This document shows positions 24,440 to 35,501 of a stretch of 64,000 nt of DNA, piece after piece. The first letter of the stretch is position 1, and every line of letters starts with the position of its first letter. The position numbers were made by a program, and so were the translations under genes. Origin of the DNA: Girardinichthys multiradiatus (lineage: Eukaryota > Chordata > Actinopteri > Cyprinodontiformes > Goodeidae); the NCBI RefSeq assembly GCF_021462225.1, contig NC_061806.1:26804144-26868143 (forward strand), given 5' to 3'. Below the pieces are notes generated by a model. The model made no database searches, was not told the origin of the DNA, and saw only the letters and a list, made by a program, of their open reading frames with translations.

Positions 24440-25688
24440 CAGGGGTTGGACAATGACACTGAAACTCCTGGTTTTAGACCACAATAATTTATTAGTATGG
24501 TGTAGGGCCTCCTTTTGCGGCCAATACAGCGTCAATTCATCTTGGGAATGACATATACAAGTCCTGCACAGTGGATTTTAAGCCATTCTTCTTGCAGGAT
24601 AGTGGTCAGGTCAATATGTGATACTGGTGGAGGAAAACGTTTCCTGACTCGCTCCTCCAAAACACCCCAAAGGGGCTCAATAATATTTAGATCTGGTGAC
24701 TGTGCAGGCCATGGGAGATGTTCAACTTCACTTTCATGTTCATCAAACCAATCTTTCACCAGTCTTGCTGTGTGTATTGGTGCATTGTCATCCTGATACA
24801 CGGCACTGCCTTCAGGATACAATGTTTGAACCATTGGATGCACATGGTCCTCAAGAATGGTTCGGTAGTCCTTGGCAGCCCATCTAGCACAAGTATTGGG
24901 CCAAGGGATTGCCATGATAAGGCAGCCCAAACCATCACTGATCCACCCCCATGCTTCCCTCTGGGCATGCAACAGTCTGGGTGGTACGCTTCCTTGGGGA
25001 TCCTCCACACCATAACTCTCCCGGATGTGGGGAAAACAGTAAAGGTGGACTCATCAGAGAACAATACATGTCTCACATTGTCCACAGCCCAAGATTTGCG
25101 CTACTTGCACCATTGAAACCGACGTTTGGCATTGGCCTGAGTGACCAAAGGTTTGGCTATAGCAGCCCGCTGTGTATATTGAACCTGTGGAGCTCCCGAC
25201 GGACAGTTCTGGTGGAAACAGGAGAGTTGAGTTGCACATTTAATTCTGCCGTGATTTGGGCAGCCGTGGTTTTATGTTTTTTGGATACAATCCAGGTTAG
25301 CACCCGAACATCCCTTTCAGACAGCTTCCTCTTGCGTCCACAGTTAATCCTGTTGGATGTGGTTCGTCCTTCTTGGTGGTATGCTGACATTACCCTGGAT
25401 ACCATGGCTCTTGATACATCACAAAGACTTGCTGTCTTGGTCACAGATGCGCCAGCAAGATTTGCACCAACAATTTGTCCTCTTTTGAACTCTGGTATGT
25501 CACCCATAATGTTGTGTGCATTTCAATATTTTGGGCAAAACTGTGCTCTTACCCTGCTAACCTTCACACTCTGCTCTTATAGGTGCAATGTGCAATCAAT
25601 GAAGACTAGCTACCAGGCTGGTCCAATTTAGCCATGAAACCTCCCACACTAAAGTGACAGGTGTTTCAGTTTCATTGTCCAACCGTTG
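24440..25688 (-). mobile_element. Tc1/mariner transposon with DD36E spacing, 1249 bp
   Basis: The element is flanked by TA at 24438-24439 and 25689-25690. Short inverted ends read CAGGGGTTGGACAATGACAC on the left and CAACGGTTGGACAATGAAAC on the right when reverse-complemented. One transposase gene lies on the minus strand. It is not related by its ends to copies A-D. The length and the 36-residue spacing between the last two catalytic acids resemble the animal DD36E group (described as Incomer); that link is from memory. Confidence 0.9.
24532..25507 (-). pseudogene. DD36E transposase (broken)
   Basis: The N-terminal frame starts at 25507 (MGDIPEFKRGQIVGANLAGA) and carries a helix-turn-helix region (VTKTASLCDVSRAMVSRVM) and a GRKRKLS linker. 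It stops at 25157, where a frameshift is needed to continue into KPLVTQANAKRRFQWCK. A TAG follows directly. The frame from 25085 has the first catalytic Asp in VLFSDESTF and the HGGGSVMVWAAL motif. A second frameshift near 24890 leads to the frame with YQDDNAPIHTA and SPDLNIIEPLW. The last two acids are 36 residues apart. The three catalytic acids are all still present, but at least two frameshifts and one stop disable the gene. Confidence 0.88.
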
Positions 25689-25707
25689 TATATACAAACA
25701 TATCTAT

Positions 25708-26153
25708 CAGTGGCGAAGGCTCTAAGACTGCAAGGGAAGGTAAGCTACCCATAAAATGTAAGAAAATATGCGATCAAATATATACTGTTTTGTGTACATG
25801 TCATTGACTATATATGCGCTACAACGCGCTCAACGTCTGTTCAGAATCAGCTTCTTATCACTGGTAACGACATGGCTTTCCTCTCACTCATTCCCTCAGC
25901 TTCACAATGCTTTACACAGTGATTTCAATAGCGAAGCAAAAATGCTGGGCTTTATCCTGCCCATCGGACGCTCAGCGTCTCTGGGGGTCTATGGGGCAGT
26001 GGGCCGGCCTCGGCTGGCCCGAACGCTCAGCTTCTGCATGATGATCAGATGATCTGTCTGAGGCTGAATTCCTTTTTGATTGACAGCGAAATGAGCGACT
26101 CAGCAATCTTGAAATTGAGCTTCCCCTCTTTGAAAGACCAGCATCCGCCACTG
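25708..26153. mobile_element. non-autonomous hAT MITE, copy 1 (446 bp)
   Basis: Both ends start CAGTGGCG (the right end read on the minus strand as CAGTGGCGGATGCTGG). The flanking 8-bp sequences ATATCTAT (25700-25707) and ATATCCAC (26154-26161) match at 6 of 8 positions, a worn hAT-type target duplication. A second copy of identical length lies at 40176-40621 in reverse orientation. It contains no transposase. Confidence 0.85.
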
Positions 26154-26161
26154 ATATCCAC

Positions 26162-27699
26162 ATATATCCATATATATATATAGTATGTATTTTTTACTGT
26201 ATATATACAATATGTTTTCTTTTTGTATTGTGTATTGTTATAGTCTTTTAAATATAGTTGAAAGTAGTCAAACTGCACCCAATCCCCATTAAATAATTAT
26301 TAAAATAGATTGCTAAAAGGCCAAAAATTATTTGATATTTGTGCCAATGATAAGTGTATGTTAGTGTCTGACTGGAATTGTAGTGGATACATTGTCCCAA
26401 ATTACAGTTGCTGATGCAAATAATAAAACTAAATCTTGTTATTTGTCCTTAACCAAGCATTCATCTAGTTGCTGCTGAGTCAGTGTCTCATAAAAAAAAA
26501 AAAAAAAAAAAACATTAAATAATGGAAAACAGACAGGCAGTGAGGCAAGAAGACAGACAGACCATTCAGCTACCCAGGCAGTCATTTCACCACTAGACAG
26601 TCAAAGAGATTTGTGTAAATGACCCAACAGGCCAAACCAAGACCTGCTGAGATGCCATCATACTTTCAGGAAAGCAATGAAGCATTGCGCATTAGGTGTG
26701 TGTCTGTGTGGGTGTGTAGACACCATTGGAGAGAGCGCTGCTTGCAGGATGGCAGCTGTCACAATTTTATCATGACAATGGCAGGACATCGGCAAGCACT
26801 GATGGACACAGACCTGCACTCTCACGTGCATTCCCGGCAAACATACATGCACACACACCATCTCCCAACCCTGGGGCGTATTCATCTGCCAGTGACAGTT
26901 GACAGACAGATAGGAAATCCCTCAAGGTGCACTGATTTGTGATGTGAGTCTTATTAAGGTACATGGACTCAAAAAGGAAGAAGTTTAGCAATTTGCTCAT
27001 AGGAGATTTTACAGTTTTATACTGTCAAAATTAATATCCCAAAAAAGCAAAGAAATAAAACAAATAAAGACTGAATGAAATGTTGTATTTGAGAAAATCA
27101 ACAAAATAATGAGACATAAATCCAGACTGATAAAAACCTTCTTTACAGTTAATATTGAAAACAATACAGGATTATACATTATCAGCAACACTAGTACGAA
27201 AACCTTAAAAAAAGTTTATTATGGATGTGATTAAAAGATGATACTCTTTGTTGTAGATGTTAGGAGTTACAGGCGCACTTCATCATAGATCCTACACGTT
27301 TCATATATTTTAAATTTATTTATTGACATTTTATTTTTCAGACATGTACATACAATATAGTCACATGCAAAAAAATAAATAAATAAAGAACACAAAACAT
27401 CAAAATAATTTAAGATATTTAAATTATCAGTTCAGAAACAAGTCTATGAAACAGTCTCTTCCTTCATTCTTAATGTATGTGATTCTTTGACATCTTCTAT
27501 ACATCATCATCACAATTGCAGATTTGACATAGCCACTAAAGGATCACCATGATTCCTTTTGTAAATATGCCACTCTCTCTTAAGGGAACATTGCCTCACC
27601 CAGTATCCAAGACTTGGTGGATGTTTTTTCCAAGAAAAATGCTATTTTTTAATGTGCATTTATAATCATATGGGGACAATCCTAAACTAAAAATCACAG
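26162..27699. other. non-coding, nothing firm recognised
   Basis: AT-rich sequence starting with a short TA repeat (about 26169-26181). It contains a 21-base A run (26492-26512) and is otherwise unremarkable. Small frames near 26619-26942 lack domains. Confidence 0.55.
26492..26512 (+). repeat. poly(A) run of 21
   Basis: An uninterrupted A21 tract with no recognisable retroposed body immediately upstream. Confidence 0.9.
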
Positions 27700-27849
27700 G
27701 GTAGCTGGTGCCTATGTCCAGCAGTCTACAGACAAGAGGCAGGGTACTACCTGGACAGGTCGCTAATCCATCACAGGGCAACACAGAGACAAGACAAACA
27801 ACCATGCATGCACTCATTCCCACCTAAGGGCAATTTAGAGAGACTGATA
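27700..27849 (-). repeat. SINE fragment, 3' part (Mermaid/DANA-like)
   Basis: This matches the 3' half of the SINE at 55895-56248: CAGCAGTCTACAGACAAGAG, then CTGGACAGGTCGC, ATCCATCACAGGGC and AAGGGCAATTTAGAGAGA. The tRNA-like promoter half is missing, so it is a truncated copy in minus orientation. Confidence 0.8.
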
Positions 27850-30303
27850 GCATCTTTCAGTGTGGAGGTTGTTTTAGATTCAAACAAGAAATCCACGTTT
27901 CTTCCTTTTAAGCATATGTATTTGTGTGTATGTGTGGGTATGTGTGTGTTTTTTTCCACTTGCTCTGGGGTGACCTGCACTAACTGAAGTAACTGAAATG
28001 AGCTGGTTGAGGAATTTATGTTTTCTGTCCTACAATGACACACCCAAGGGATCTATTGTTATTAGAGAAGTTATGATACATTAGACTTATGAGACAAAAC
28101 ATGATGTTGAGTTCATCAGGAAGTTGATCAAGAAGAGACAAGATTTCAGCAATATACAAATGGTCTTGTTTTCCAAAATATAGTAAATTAGGGAAAATGC
28201 TCCCTTTTTGTTAACAGAACGTTTCAGAAATTGTTTTAAAGAATCCCTGTAGCCCAATAGTGTAGAACTTAAAGAATGCTCTTTAGCAGATGCTAAGTTT
28301 AGTATTTTTAGCAAATACTGGTTTGCCTGTCTGTTCTTTTACTCACTGCTGTCATACAACAATTTAAAATTCGTGGGGGCTTATTCAATGTTAGCATTGA
28401 TTACATACAGTAACACCAGATTTTATCCCCATAGCCGTCGCCTTTTAAGAATATCACAAGTGGCTTTGGTCTTAAAGGGTGAAGCCTTTAAGAAACAAAT
28501 TGTGGGGTTACAGTATGTAACTACTGCTGCTGACACACCTTTTCCTATGTTGCCATGTATTGTGATGTGTTGAAAAACACGTTTCGTGGGTGTAACATGA
28601 GGAAATGAAGAGGATTTTGTAGATTCTCAAGTCCAGCAATGTCCGAAGTATTTGTGTGGCCTTTGATGAAGTCCCGTTCAGCATATTGCACTTATACTAA
28701 TGACAATGAGGTGGGATTTAGTGTTCTGCTGGGTCTTGACCGGGTACGTTGCTTCTCCACAATATCATGTCTCGCTTTTTTATAATATTAATGACTCAAC
28801 GTAACATATAGGAATTAAATTCCAGTGCTCTTTGAATTACCCCAGGTGGCCAGATAGTGAATTAATTAATCTGACAGTAAGGGATACCTTAAATGTCATT
28901 TTCAAAATGAAGCATCCAGCCTCCCTGGTGAGCAGGTTCATTGTTGTGATGCTCGAGTTGCAGTTATTCGGATTTTGTAGTAATGGTGTACATGTCTAAT
29001 TTACATGGCAAGTGAGAGCTGTAGCACTTGTGGCAGAAGGTAGCTTTTTTATGTAGTGGTCAAATTTCAAATGCTACAGAGTTAAATCAATAGAATGCTT
29101 ATGCTGGGAGTTTCATTTCCTTATGGCATCATATCTTCCAATGCTAAACAATAAGCTGATACGCAAATGTGTGACAGGGGTATAATGATACTAACTTTAG
29201 AGTTGTTAGCAGCAAACTGTTAGTCTGTTGTGGTACTCTTGCAGTTTTTACAAACCATTCATTTCTTGCCTGTGACCATATTTTGGGTATCCAAATTAAT
29301 GCTACACAAATTATTTTATAAATAGCAGAGGTTTGTTCAATGCTTTTCTAACCAAGTGTTGTCAGCCAGTCAGCCAAGAATTATTTATTAGTCGACTTTG
29401 CCATTCAACTGGACAACAGTAATATCTTAAGACTGCATGCCAGATCTCATTAAACCTCTAATTAGGCACATTTTGTGCCTAAAATGTAAATTAACCTTTG
29501 TAATGAGTCACAAACATTTGCCTCTGTTTGGATCTTATGTGAAGATGGCATTGAAAATCTTGTAATATTTCTAACGTTTTTCTCAAAGTGACACCCATTA
29601 TATAAAGCTGGTAAAAAGAAAACAAATGTGTGCAATGTATATTGCAAATGTGTCTCTGCGCCTCAACCTGACCTGAAACAACCTGAATGCCATGCAAAGT
29701 GATAATTTCAGCTGACACATGATGCAATTATGATTCTTGCTAATCCTGTTGTATGTCATCATGTGATGCCGAGACTGAGTGGAGATCACTTCAGTAACGG
29801 CTGCTGTAATAAAGAGGGACATTTGTGCCACGTTCACAGGAGTGAAGGTGAAATACCTTTAGCTATTTCTCATTACCTTCAGTTTAATGTGCTTAAAGCC
29901 AACATGAGTGATGACTAGGAAGCTTTTCTATGTTGATTGTGCTGCAATAGTCATGATGGCACATCTGTGTGCCAGTGTTCAGTATTAGTGTCGACTATCC
30001 ATTGTCTATAGGTCATATAATTACATTTCGTCTCTCAATAGCAGAGTTAAACTGGTAGTTAATTTTATTTATACTATTCTTTTTTTTAAATCTATCTTTT
30101 TTTGAACAACTAGTGACTTAACTTGCCTTCATCTCTTTTTAATCAAACCCTTTCAGGTGAGGCACACAATGAAATTGTATTATATAAAAATCTTATCTGG
30201 TCTTCTTTAGTAGTTTTCCTTAAATCCAATAAGCGTCTAAAATGATTGTTGTCTGACAACAGAAGAATACTGATTTCTTGGCAGTAATCTTCAATGAATA
30301 ATT
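27850..30303. other. non-coding, nothing recognised
   Basis: AT-rich intron-like DNA. No gene, RNA or transposon is recognised on either strand. Confidence 0.6.
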
Positions 30304-31640
30304 AAATCACTAGGAGAAAAAATAGTCATGGGAAAAAGTCCATCCATGGTGCTACAAAAGCATTTAAAAGGTAAAGTAGGTTACCACCCCACTGCTTGTA
30401 ATAAAATGTTATTGATTAACTGATGATCAGCAAGGGTGACTACCTCTACAGCTCTATAAAAGAAGGGGTTCTGCCAGTTTGCAGGTCTTGAGTATAAGTG
30501 TGTGTTTTTTTAAACATAATACCAAAGAGGCAAATACATCAACAATGACCTCAGAGGTAATTGTTGCTGCCCATCAGTCACAATTTGAAGTCTAACATTT
30601 TATAATGATAATAACTGATTTACAATAGGAAAACATTTAGGAAACCTACTAGTCTTCCCCATAGTGGACATTCCAGCAAAGTCAAACCATGCAATACTCA
30701 GTGACACTACAACAAGTCTCAGAGCTTCATCTGCACAAGCCTTAGTAAGCACCTTACATGCTAAAGGTTATGTCACTACAGCTGGAAAAACACTGAACAA
30801 GTATGGCTTGTTGTTTGAATCAAACAAGGAATTAGATTTTTGTTTCACTCCACTCTCAATAAAGACATTTTAAATATAAACACATAAAAATAGAAATAAA
30901 AATAAAAGGCTTTATGAAATATAATAAAATGGATTTTCTCTTTGAAAGCCATGTGGCAGCAAAATATTTGTTTGCGAAGTAGTGACTGAAACAAAACAAT
31001 ACTTGAACACTGTCCTTTGAATAAATAAGATGAATTTATACATTTTTGGTCATAATGCATAGCTGTGTTTGCCACAAACCAAAGACCATATCAGTCAATA
31101 ATAATAATAAAAAAAAAAAACCTAACACCAACTGTCATGTATTGTGGGGACAAAATATGATTTGGAATTGCAAACACAGGACCTGAATCTAGGCTTTTAT
31201 CACAGTACAGTCATTTTAGTTTCAGTCTAGTTTTAGTCAGCTAAATTTTACTACATCTTAGATAACCAATAGTAGTGCAAATTAGGATGACTAAAATATT
31301 AATTCAGGGAGGAATATGTTTTTAGAACCTCTTACATATTTAAGGAAAAACAATTCTTCACACCCATGTAAAATATTTATGCTTCGATAGGGTGAAATAA
31401 AGTTTAGCTATACTCAGACATATAAGTAAAAGCTTAAGAGAACAAACTTAACAGTGCTTTGCTGTTACCAGCATCAAATGACTCCCGGACCTCCCCCGTA
31501 TAACAATTATTCTAAAGTCAAATGTGAGGTCATCTGTCTAACAGCTAAAGTTTGCCCAGTAACAGGTCACAAAACAAGGTGAATGATCCCAAACACAGTA
31601 GTATATTCACAACAGGAGAGCTTAAACAGGAAAGTATTAC
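30304..31640 (+). mobile_element. decayed Tc1-like transposon relic
   Basis: A run of segments in the order of a fish Tc1 element is visible. These are a leader (AAAAGAAGGGGTTCTGCCAG), an N-terminal region with TTGTTGCTGCCCATCAGTC, GAACAAGTATGGCTTGTT near 30796, AACACCAACTGTCATGTATT near 31123, and AGTCAAATGTGAGGTCATCT near 31516 followed by ACAGGTCACAAAACAAGGTG. Many gaps and stops separate them, and unrelated AT-rich sequence sits between 31190 and 31500. Clear inverted ends were not found. The family identification rests on remembered consensus wording. Confidence 0.6.
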
Positions 31641-32425
31641 AATGGGTCATTTAGCATACTTAGCACCCTGGCTATGCATTAATAAGCTCCCTATTAAAAG
31701 GATACCTTATTTGAAAGTTTTAGAAATCAGGAATCTATTGTGTTAATTCATTTGTATACATAGAAACAGGTATGTGGCTATCCATGTTCTCACATTTTTA
31801 TCCATAAATGTCCCTATTTATATATTTGTCTTTTGACGGTTTCATTACACATTGCTTTATTATGAATATTGATCAGATCAGATGTAGTTCCAGTCCCCAC
31901 CTAGTGTATGTTCAGGTAAGAATTCAACAGTAGTCAAAAAAGGCATAAGGATTAATGCTATAGCAACCACTTGACTCTTCCTTACTTTAAAGCCATTTTA
32001 AATGAGAATAGTTATCATAAATTACCAAGCACTAGTATTTGGTCTTAGCTGATAACTTGCTGAGAATGTAACACTACACCAAATCAGAAGAGATCAAGGG
32101 GACAGAAAAGCCACTCAACACAGCATCAACAATTTACACTTCTGAGGCAGTCAGACATGGAGTTAACTGTTATCTCGGCTTTCTGGACGCTTATTAGCTG
32201 ATTAGGAGTAATCTAATTACCTCTGTATATGGATGCTAGGTGCTGATGACGTTACTCATAAATGCCACACAGCCAAAGGGTACTGTTCAACAGCTTTGCC
32301 TGAAAACATGTTGCATATGAAACATACTGTGCCCACTCTTCTCAGTAAGAAACTCTACTGTCACAGTAGAACAGAAGAATCTAAGTCAAGAACAAATGGA
32401 GGAAATTTTAACTCAGAGGCTTTCA
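31641..32425. other. non-coding, nothing recognised
   Basis: No ORF, repeat or signal is recognised in this AT-rich stretch. Confidence 0.6.
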
Positions 32426-32520
32426 ATTCAAATCAATTCAATTCAGTTTTATTTATATAGCGTCAATTCACAACACGTCGTCTCAATGCACTTCACAAAG
32501 GGTTTGGAATGGTATAGGGA
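32426..32520. repeat. teleost interspersed repeat fragment with ATTCA tail
   Basis: CAATTCAATTCAGTTTTATT, then TATATAGCGTCAATTCACAAC and CTCAATGCACTTCACAAAG, is a segment met very often in teleost genomes as a retroposon end. Only about 95 bases are assignable and the class is uncertain. Confidence 0.5.
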
Positions 32521-32954
32521 TGTTGGGGAGGTTAGATTAAACTACTGAGTGTTTGGCCATTTTAGAATGGGCTATGTGTAGGGGTACTAAGTGAAATAAT
32601 ACACTGATAAAGTGTCTCCATGTCTCCATGTAGAGCCCACTGCTGGCCATTGTTATACTAAAAACCACAAGGATTGGGGGTACCTCTCTCTGTCAGACTG
32701 ATTATAACCATTGGAAAAGAGAAGGGGTCGTGCACTTTGAAGATACATCCATATTTAGAAACCAGGGGAATTACTATTTCTGGAAGGTTATGGATTATTA
32801 CCACACTTTATAAACAGCTATAGAGTAAAATTTGGACACTGGGTGTTAAACCACACAGCCAAATATCACATGCACCAACATACCACTCGGAGGGAGTAAA
32901 TGTTCACTTTTATAAATTCGTCACTACAGCTCGATATTTTCACATAACTGCAGA
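32521..32954. other. non-coding, nothing recognised
   Basis: No recognisable gene or repeat. Confidence 0.55.
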
Positions 32955-33422
32955 GGCTTTCTGCAGTATTCATACTCCTCTTTGAACTTTTTCACCATTT
33001 CCTATTTCAAGGAGACCATAGAAGAGGTCCATGGTAACCTTGCAAGAGCTGCAGATTTCCACAGCTCAGCTATGAGAATCCATCTACAGGAAAACCATTT
33101 TTGTTAACTCTATGAACATGACCTGAAGAGTGGTGAGAACAGACCTAGTGTTGAAAGACCACAAGAAGTCCCATATACAGCTTATCACATGCCATTTAGG
33201 GGGCACAGAAAACATGTATAACAAGGTGCTCTGGTAAGGTGAGACCAAAATGTAACTTTTTGGCCTGCATGCAAGACTGATCACCAAATCTGACTGAGTC
33301 TGAACTGCTTTACAAAGAAGAATTGGTAAAACAAAAGTTAGTCTTTAGATGTGTAAATCTGGTAGAAATATACTCCAAAGCACTTTCTGCTCTAATGCAG
33401 TCTTTTTGAAAGGCACTGTAGA
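32955..33422 (+). mobile_element. internally deleted Tc1-like relic
   Basis: The left end contains AGTATTCATACTCCTCTTTG followed by AACTTTTTCACC, and the right end GAAAGGCACTGTAG. Between them are transposase-coding scraps: ATGGTAACCTTGCAAGAGCT, GAAGTCCCATATACAGCTTA, AGGTGCTCTGGTAAGGTGAG and TGACTGAGTCTGAACTGC. The central catalytic part is deleted. The family appears to be the one at 49150-50410. Confidence 0.65.
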
Positions 33423-33892
33423 TGTTTAAAGTATAAATAATGTTCAAAATAAAATAGCAACAAAATTGAGGCTTTTGCAAAAAACATAAAGGGAAGTAAA
33501 ATCACAATTAGAGGTCATCAATCTCTCCATTGGAGTCAGGCTGACTGAATTATATGGAAGATCTGAGTCATGGAAAAACACGCCAGAAAAGATAACTCTG
33601 ATGGTGAGCAGGTGCTGAAACTGTGCACAGCTAAAACACGGAGGTCACTGAGCTGAGTTAACCGACACAAGACTGCAAGACATTATACTATTATGGCTAT
33701 TATTAACTGCTTCGACGTCTCTTTTCAGCAGACTGCTGCACAACAGTGATATGTTAACATTGTTAGCAAATTCTGCAAAAGAACAAAAAGACCAACAAAT
33801 GATAGAAAGTACTTCTAATAATGCTTCTATTTCTGACTTGTATATGTTGTGTTTACCTATTGCATATGCAAATTCAGTAAAATCTGCTAGTA
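33423..33892. other. non-coding, nothing recognised
   Basis: AT-rich spacer between a Tc1 relic and Tc1 copy B. Confidence 0.6.
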
Positions 33893-33894
33893 TA

Positions 33895-35499
33895 CAGGTC
33901 CTTCTCAAAATATTAGCATATTGTGATAAAGTTAATTATTTTCCATAATGTCATGATGAAAATTTAACATTCATATATTTTAGATTCATTGCACACTAAC
34001 TGAAATATTTCAGGTCTTTTATTGTCTTAATACGGATGATTTTGGCATACAGCTCATGAAAACCCAAAATTCCTATCTCACAAAATTAGCATATTTCATC
34101 CGACCAATAAAAGAAAAGTGCTTTTAATACAAAAAAACGTCAACCTTCAAATAATCATGTACAGTTATGCACTCAATACTTGGTCGGGAATCCTTTTGCA
34201 GAAATGACTGCTTCAATGCGGCGTGGCATGGAGGCAATCAACTTGTGGCACTGCTGAGGTCTTATGGAGGCCCAGGATGCTTCAATAGCGGCCTTTAGCT
34301 CATCCAGAGTGTTGGGTCTTGAGTCTCTCAACGTTCTCTTCACAATATCCCACAGATTCTCTATGGGGTTCAGGTCAGGAGAGTTGGCAGGCCAATTGAG
34401 CACAGTGATACCATGGTCAGTAAACCATTTACCAGTGGTTTTGGCACTGTGAGCAGGTGCCAGGTGGTGCTGAAAAATGAAATCTTCATCTCCATAAAGC
34501 TTTTCAACAGATGGAAGCATGAAGTGCTCCAAAATCTCCTGATAGCTAGCTGCATTGACCCTGCCCTTGATAAAACACAGTGGACCAACACCAGCAGCTG
34601 ACACGGCACCCCAGACCATCACTGACTGTGGGTACTTGACACTGGACTTCTGGCATTTTGGCATTTCCTTCTCCCCAGTCTTCCTCCACACTCTGGCACC
34701 TTGATTTCCGAATGACATGCAGAATTTGCTTTCATCTGAAAAAGTACTTTGGACCACTGAGCAACAGTCCAGTGCTGCTTCTCTGTAGCCCAGGTCAGGC
34801 GCTGCTGCCGCTGTTTCTGGTTCAAAAGTGGCTTGACCTGGGGAATGCGGCACCTGTAGCCCATTTCCTGCACACGCCTGTGCACGGTGGCTCTGGATGT
34901 TTCTACTCCAGACTCAGTCCACTGCTTCCGCAGGTCCCCCAATGTCTGGAATCGGCCCTTCTCCACAATCTTCCTCAGGGTCCGGTCACCTCTTCCCGTT
35001 GTGCAGCGTTTTCTGCCACACTTTTTCCTTCCCACAGACACTGAGGTGCCTTGATACAGCACTCTGGGAACAGCCTATTCGTTCAGAAATTTCTTTCTCT
35101 ATCTTACCCTCTTGCTTGAGGGTGTCAATAGTGGCCTTCTGGACAGCAGTCAGGTCGGCAGTCTTACCCATGATTGGGGTTTTGAGTGATGAACCAGGCT
35201 GGGAGTTTTAAAGGCCTCAGGAATCTTTTGCAGGTGTTTAGAGTTAACTCGTTGATTCAGATGATTAGGTGCATAGCTCGTTTAGAGACCCTTTGAATGA
35301 TATGCTAATTTTGTGAGATAGGAATTTTGGGTTTTCATGAGCTGTATGCCAAAATCATCCGTATTAAGACAATAAAAGACCTGAAATATTTCAGTTAGTG
35401 TGCAATGAATCTAAAATATATGAATGTTAAATTTTCATCATGACATTATGGAAAATAATTAACTTTATCACAATATGCTAATATTTTGAGAAGGACCTG
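33895..35499 (-). mobile_element. Tc1-like transposon copy B, DD34E
   Basis: A full-length element of 1605 bp with TA on both sides (33893-33894 and 35500-35501) and ~210-bp inverted repeats starting CAGGTCCTTCTCAAAATATT. Inner and outer repeat blocks are as in copy A. The transposase is on the minus strand. Confidence 0.95.
34173..35171 (-). pseudogene. Tc1 transposase, copy B (broken)
   Basis: The start codon is at 35171. The first helix-turn-helix region (to GCSQSAVSRHLS) is open. Five bases (GGAAG) are then missing compared with copies C and D, which shifts the frame. The frame recovers downstream through GRKKCGRKR and the second DNA-binding half. The T run before FSDE has five Ts, a second frameshift shared with copies A and C. 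In the catalytic frame the second acid is lost: QHH replaces QHD before LAPAH. FSDESKF and SPDLNPIENLW remain. The product could not be catalytic even if the frame were continuous. Confidence 0.92.
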
Positions 35500-35501
35500 T
35501 A

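Noticed and set aside
24951..25631. 226-residue plus-strand frame
   Set aside because: It is antisense to the DD36E transposase. The minus-strand frames carry the catalytic motifs.
34658..35211. Antisense frames of 128 and 104 residues in Tc1 copy B (similar ones in A, C and D)
   Set aside because: They are mirror frames of conserved transposase coding sequence and recur because the element recurs.
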